Positions 62,277 to 64,000 of a DNA stretch of 64,000 nucleotides are shown in pieces. Position 1 is the stretch's first letter. The number at the start of each line of letters is the position of its first letter. A model generated the notes under the pieces. That model saw only the letters and a list, made by a program, of their open reading frames with translations, searched no databases and was not told the DNA's origin. The stretch is taken from NCBI GenBank assembly GCA_045603225.1, contig JAZULT010000103.1:1-64000 (forward strand), written 5' to 3'. Origin of the DNA: RGIG9115 sp045603225 (GTDB lineage Bacteria > Bacillota > Clostridia > UBA1381). Position numbers and translations under genes: made by a program.

Positions 62277-63929
62277 TTACTTTACAAACAAATTGTATAT
62301 CATTACCGCCGCCTGAGCTCTTGTTGCTGTACCTGTCGGATTAAACAGATTATCTCCGACTCCGTTAATTCCGCCTGATTCATATAAAGAAGCAACCGCT
62401 TCCTTCGCATAATCACTTATACCTGCATCATCTGCAAAAGTAATACTGTCACGTATTTTATTTAATTTGTCTGCATTTTTCGCAACACGATAGCACATTA
62501 CAGCCATATCCTGTCTTGTTATGCATTCGCCGATTCCGAATGTATTTTCTGATATACCATTTACTATTTTACTGTTATAAGCACTTGCCACATAAGGATA
62601 ATACCATGCATTCACATCAACGTCACCGAGTACGCATTCCGCCGCATCATCATATACGTCCGCGGCAATAACAAGCATCTTTACAAACTCTTCTCTTTTT
62701 ACAAAGTTATCAGGATTAAAGTTTCCAGATTCATCTCCTGCTACAATTCCTTTTTTTGCCATTGCGTAAATAGCCTCTTCAGCCCATTCAACGCCGTCAA
62801 TATCACCAAAAGAAACAGTATGACTGACAGTCGGAATTGTATTCAGAGGATTAGCCGGTGCGTTCATTGTTCCGCCGCTGCCTTTGCTTCCACCGCCGCC
62901 ACCGCCTCCGCCGGTGGTTTCTTTTTTCGGATTATCTTTTATTGCCTTTTCCATAACATCAATCAGGTCTGATACAGAAAGAGCTTCATTATATTTAAGA
63001 GAATATGCAATATCTTCGTTTATCGCAGTTTTATTTGATGAATTTATGTATTTGGTATATACCGAATCGGATTTAATACCGAGAGCCGAAGCATATCCCT
63101 TAATCTTACTCTCAAGCTCGTCAAAACGTGTGTTGTTTATAACATTAAGCATATTTGCTGTTTCGTATGCTTCCTTCACTTCCGATACATCAGCATAAGG
63201 TCTGTTTGCATAGATGTAGTCACATACAAAATTCTTTGTTTCATCATCTGCATCCGTGTATCTGACATTTTCAAAAGAAAATCCGAATTTTCCGATAATA
63301 TCCGCATCCTTATCAGATGACACATTAATCTTCCGGATTATGAGTGTATGATTCAGAAGGCTGATAATTTCCGAATCACTCATATCCTTATTGCGCAGCT
63401 CCGCAAATGCCTTGCATACGGAATCTGTCAGACCGATATCTCCGTTATTTACATCCTCTTCTTTGAATTCATTATATATGTCAACATAAACACCCAATGC
63501 ACTCAGAACATCTTTATTACTTTCATTTTCAATAACCGACCGGATATCGCTTCCGTTTTTAAGCTCACCGATTACTTTATCACGGTCTGCAGGAAGAACG
63601 TAATACATACTCTCCACGTACGATTCTCCGCCGTCGTTTGTTATATGTAAATCGTACTTTCCGTTCACTCCGCCGTCGAGTTCCCCGGGCATCACGAAAT
63701 TAAATACTGCCCTGCCGTTATCATCCGCAAGAGCTTGCTTCATAGCAATAATATTTTCATCATCAAGGGATTTCCCTGATTTTGTCACTATCAGCGTACT
63801 CCATATTTCTTTTTCGGAATCAATCTCCACCGTTACCTTGTTACCGACCATCGAAACATCAGCAGCGGCAAAAGCATTCATGTGAATTGAAAATGCAATT
63901 AAAGCAACACATAAAATTTTCTTTTTCAT
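62277..63929 (-). CDS. SLH-domain surface protein, cluster B copy
   Basis: 550 aa. Signal peptide about 1-22 (ends AFA). An Ig-like domain (about 23-110, VTVEIDSEKEIWSTLIVT), a helical region (about 115-335), a polyglycine linker (about 343-355) and three C-terminal SLH repeats (about 375-550: FGDIDGVEWAEEAIYAM, CVLGDVDVNAWYYPYV, FADDAGISDYAKEAVASLY). Paralogue of the protein at 27703. It is probably the first gene of cluster B, since AAAGGGAG precedes the ATG and the 71 bp to the window edge contain no other start; the promoter is not clear (TTGAAA near 63990 is only a candidate). Confidence 0.82.
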   Translation of the reverse strand: MKKKILCVALIAFSIHMNAFAAADVSMVGNKVTVEIDSEKEIWSTLIVTKSGKSLDDENIIAMKQALADDNGRAVFNFVMPGELDGGVNGKYDLHITNDGGESYVESMYYVLPADRDKVIGELKNGSDIRSVIENESNKDVLSALGVYVDIYNEFKEEDVNNGDIGLTDSVCKAFAELRNKDMSDSEIISLLNHTLIIRKINVSSDKDADIIGKFGFSFENVRYTDADDETKNFVCDYIYANRPYADVSEVKEAYETANMLNVINNTRFDELESKIKGYASALGIKSDSVYTKYINSSNKTAINEDIAYSLKYNEALSVSDLIDVMEKAIKDNPKKETTGGGGGGGGSKGSGGTMNAPANPLNTIPTVSHTVSFGDIDGVEWAEEAIYAMAKKGIVAGDESGNFNPDNFVKREEFVKMLVIAADVYDDAAECVLGDVDVNAWYYPYVASAYNSKIVNGISENTFGIGECITRQDMAVMCYRVAKNADKLNKIRDSITFADDAGISDYAKEAVASLYESGGINGVGDNLFNPTGTATRAQAAVMIYNLFVK

Positions 63930-64000
63930 TTATTTATACTCCCTTTCTTTCACATTAAAAGTAGTCTTTAAATCCCACTATTTAATTATTTTCAACATAT

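Noticed and set aside
1573..63929. Cellulosome-type organisation (dockerins and cohesins)
   Set aside because: No duplicated dockerin calcium-loop segments or cohesin modules were seen; the EF-hand-like loops in the ~815-aa proteins are single.

Overview
The window comes from a low-GC Gram-positive bacterium, most likely an anaerobic, plant- or gut-associated member of the Clostridia. Support for this: AT-rich DNA, strong AGGAGG-type ribosome binding sites, TTGACA/TATAAT promoters with 17-bp spacers, an ECF transporter operon of the Firmicutes type, a CD1247-like protein, and many S-layer-homology (SLH) surface proteins. No species can be named from sequence alone. Most of the window is devoted to breaking down complex polysaccharide.

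Layout. 1-4.1 kb: a GH116 glycosidase and a Gfo/Idh/MocA-like protein in one operon, divergent from an AraC-type regulator (4.4-5.2 kb). 5.3-11.2 kb: housekeeping genes, namely a CD1247-like acidic zinc-ribbon protein, efp, an ecfA1-ecfA2-ecfT-pyk operon, trxA and tRNA-Lys(CTT). The 3' end of this tRNA and a structured downstream segment are tandemly duplicated. 11.6-29.4 kb (cluster A): a LacI-type regulator facing a six-gene operon. The operon encodes an SLH protein, an ~815-aa protein of unknown function, two multi-CBM proteins and two GH42-like clan GH-A enzymes, one with C-terminal SLH repeats. 29.6-33.7 kb: a GH89-like alpha-N-acetylglucosaminidase and an EamA transporter, divergent from an AraC regulator. 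33.8-38.5 kb: a xylB-xylA-GH3 xylose operon. 38.7-42.3 kb: a partly decayed region with a copper-amine-oxidase-N/Flg_new surface protein, an N-terminally truncated M6 peptidase with leucine-rich repeats, and a degenerate fragment of the surface-protein gene. 42.4-44.3 kb: a GH127-like beta-L-arabinofuranosidase. 44.4-63.9 kb (cluster B): a second edition of cluster A in the same order (SLH protein, ~815-aa protein, CBM array, SLH-anchored GH42-like enzyme), plus a GH63/GH37-like enzyme, a six-module CBM array and a free GH42-like enzyme.

How the parts may work together (inference). The SLH proteins and SLH-tailed glycosidases would be held on the cell surface. The CBM arrays would concentrate the glycan, and the secreted GH42-like enzymes would cut it. 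Cytoplasmic GH116, GH127, GH3, GH89 and GH63-like enzymes plus XylA/XylB would finish the oligosaccharides. No ABC, PTS or MFS sugar transporter is encoded in either cluster, so uptake must be encoded elsewhere. The duplicated cassette is the best candidate in the window for a poorly described system: a Gram-positive, S-layer-based glycan-capture and degradation unit with a conserved unknown ~815-aa component.
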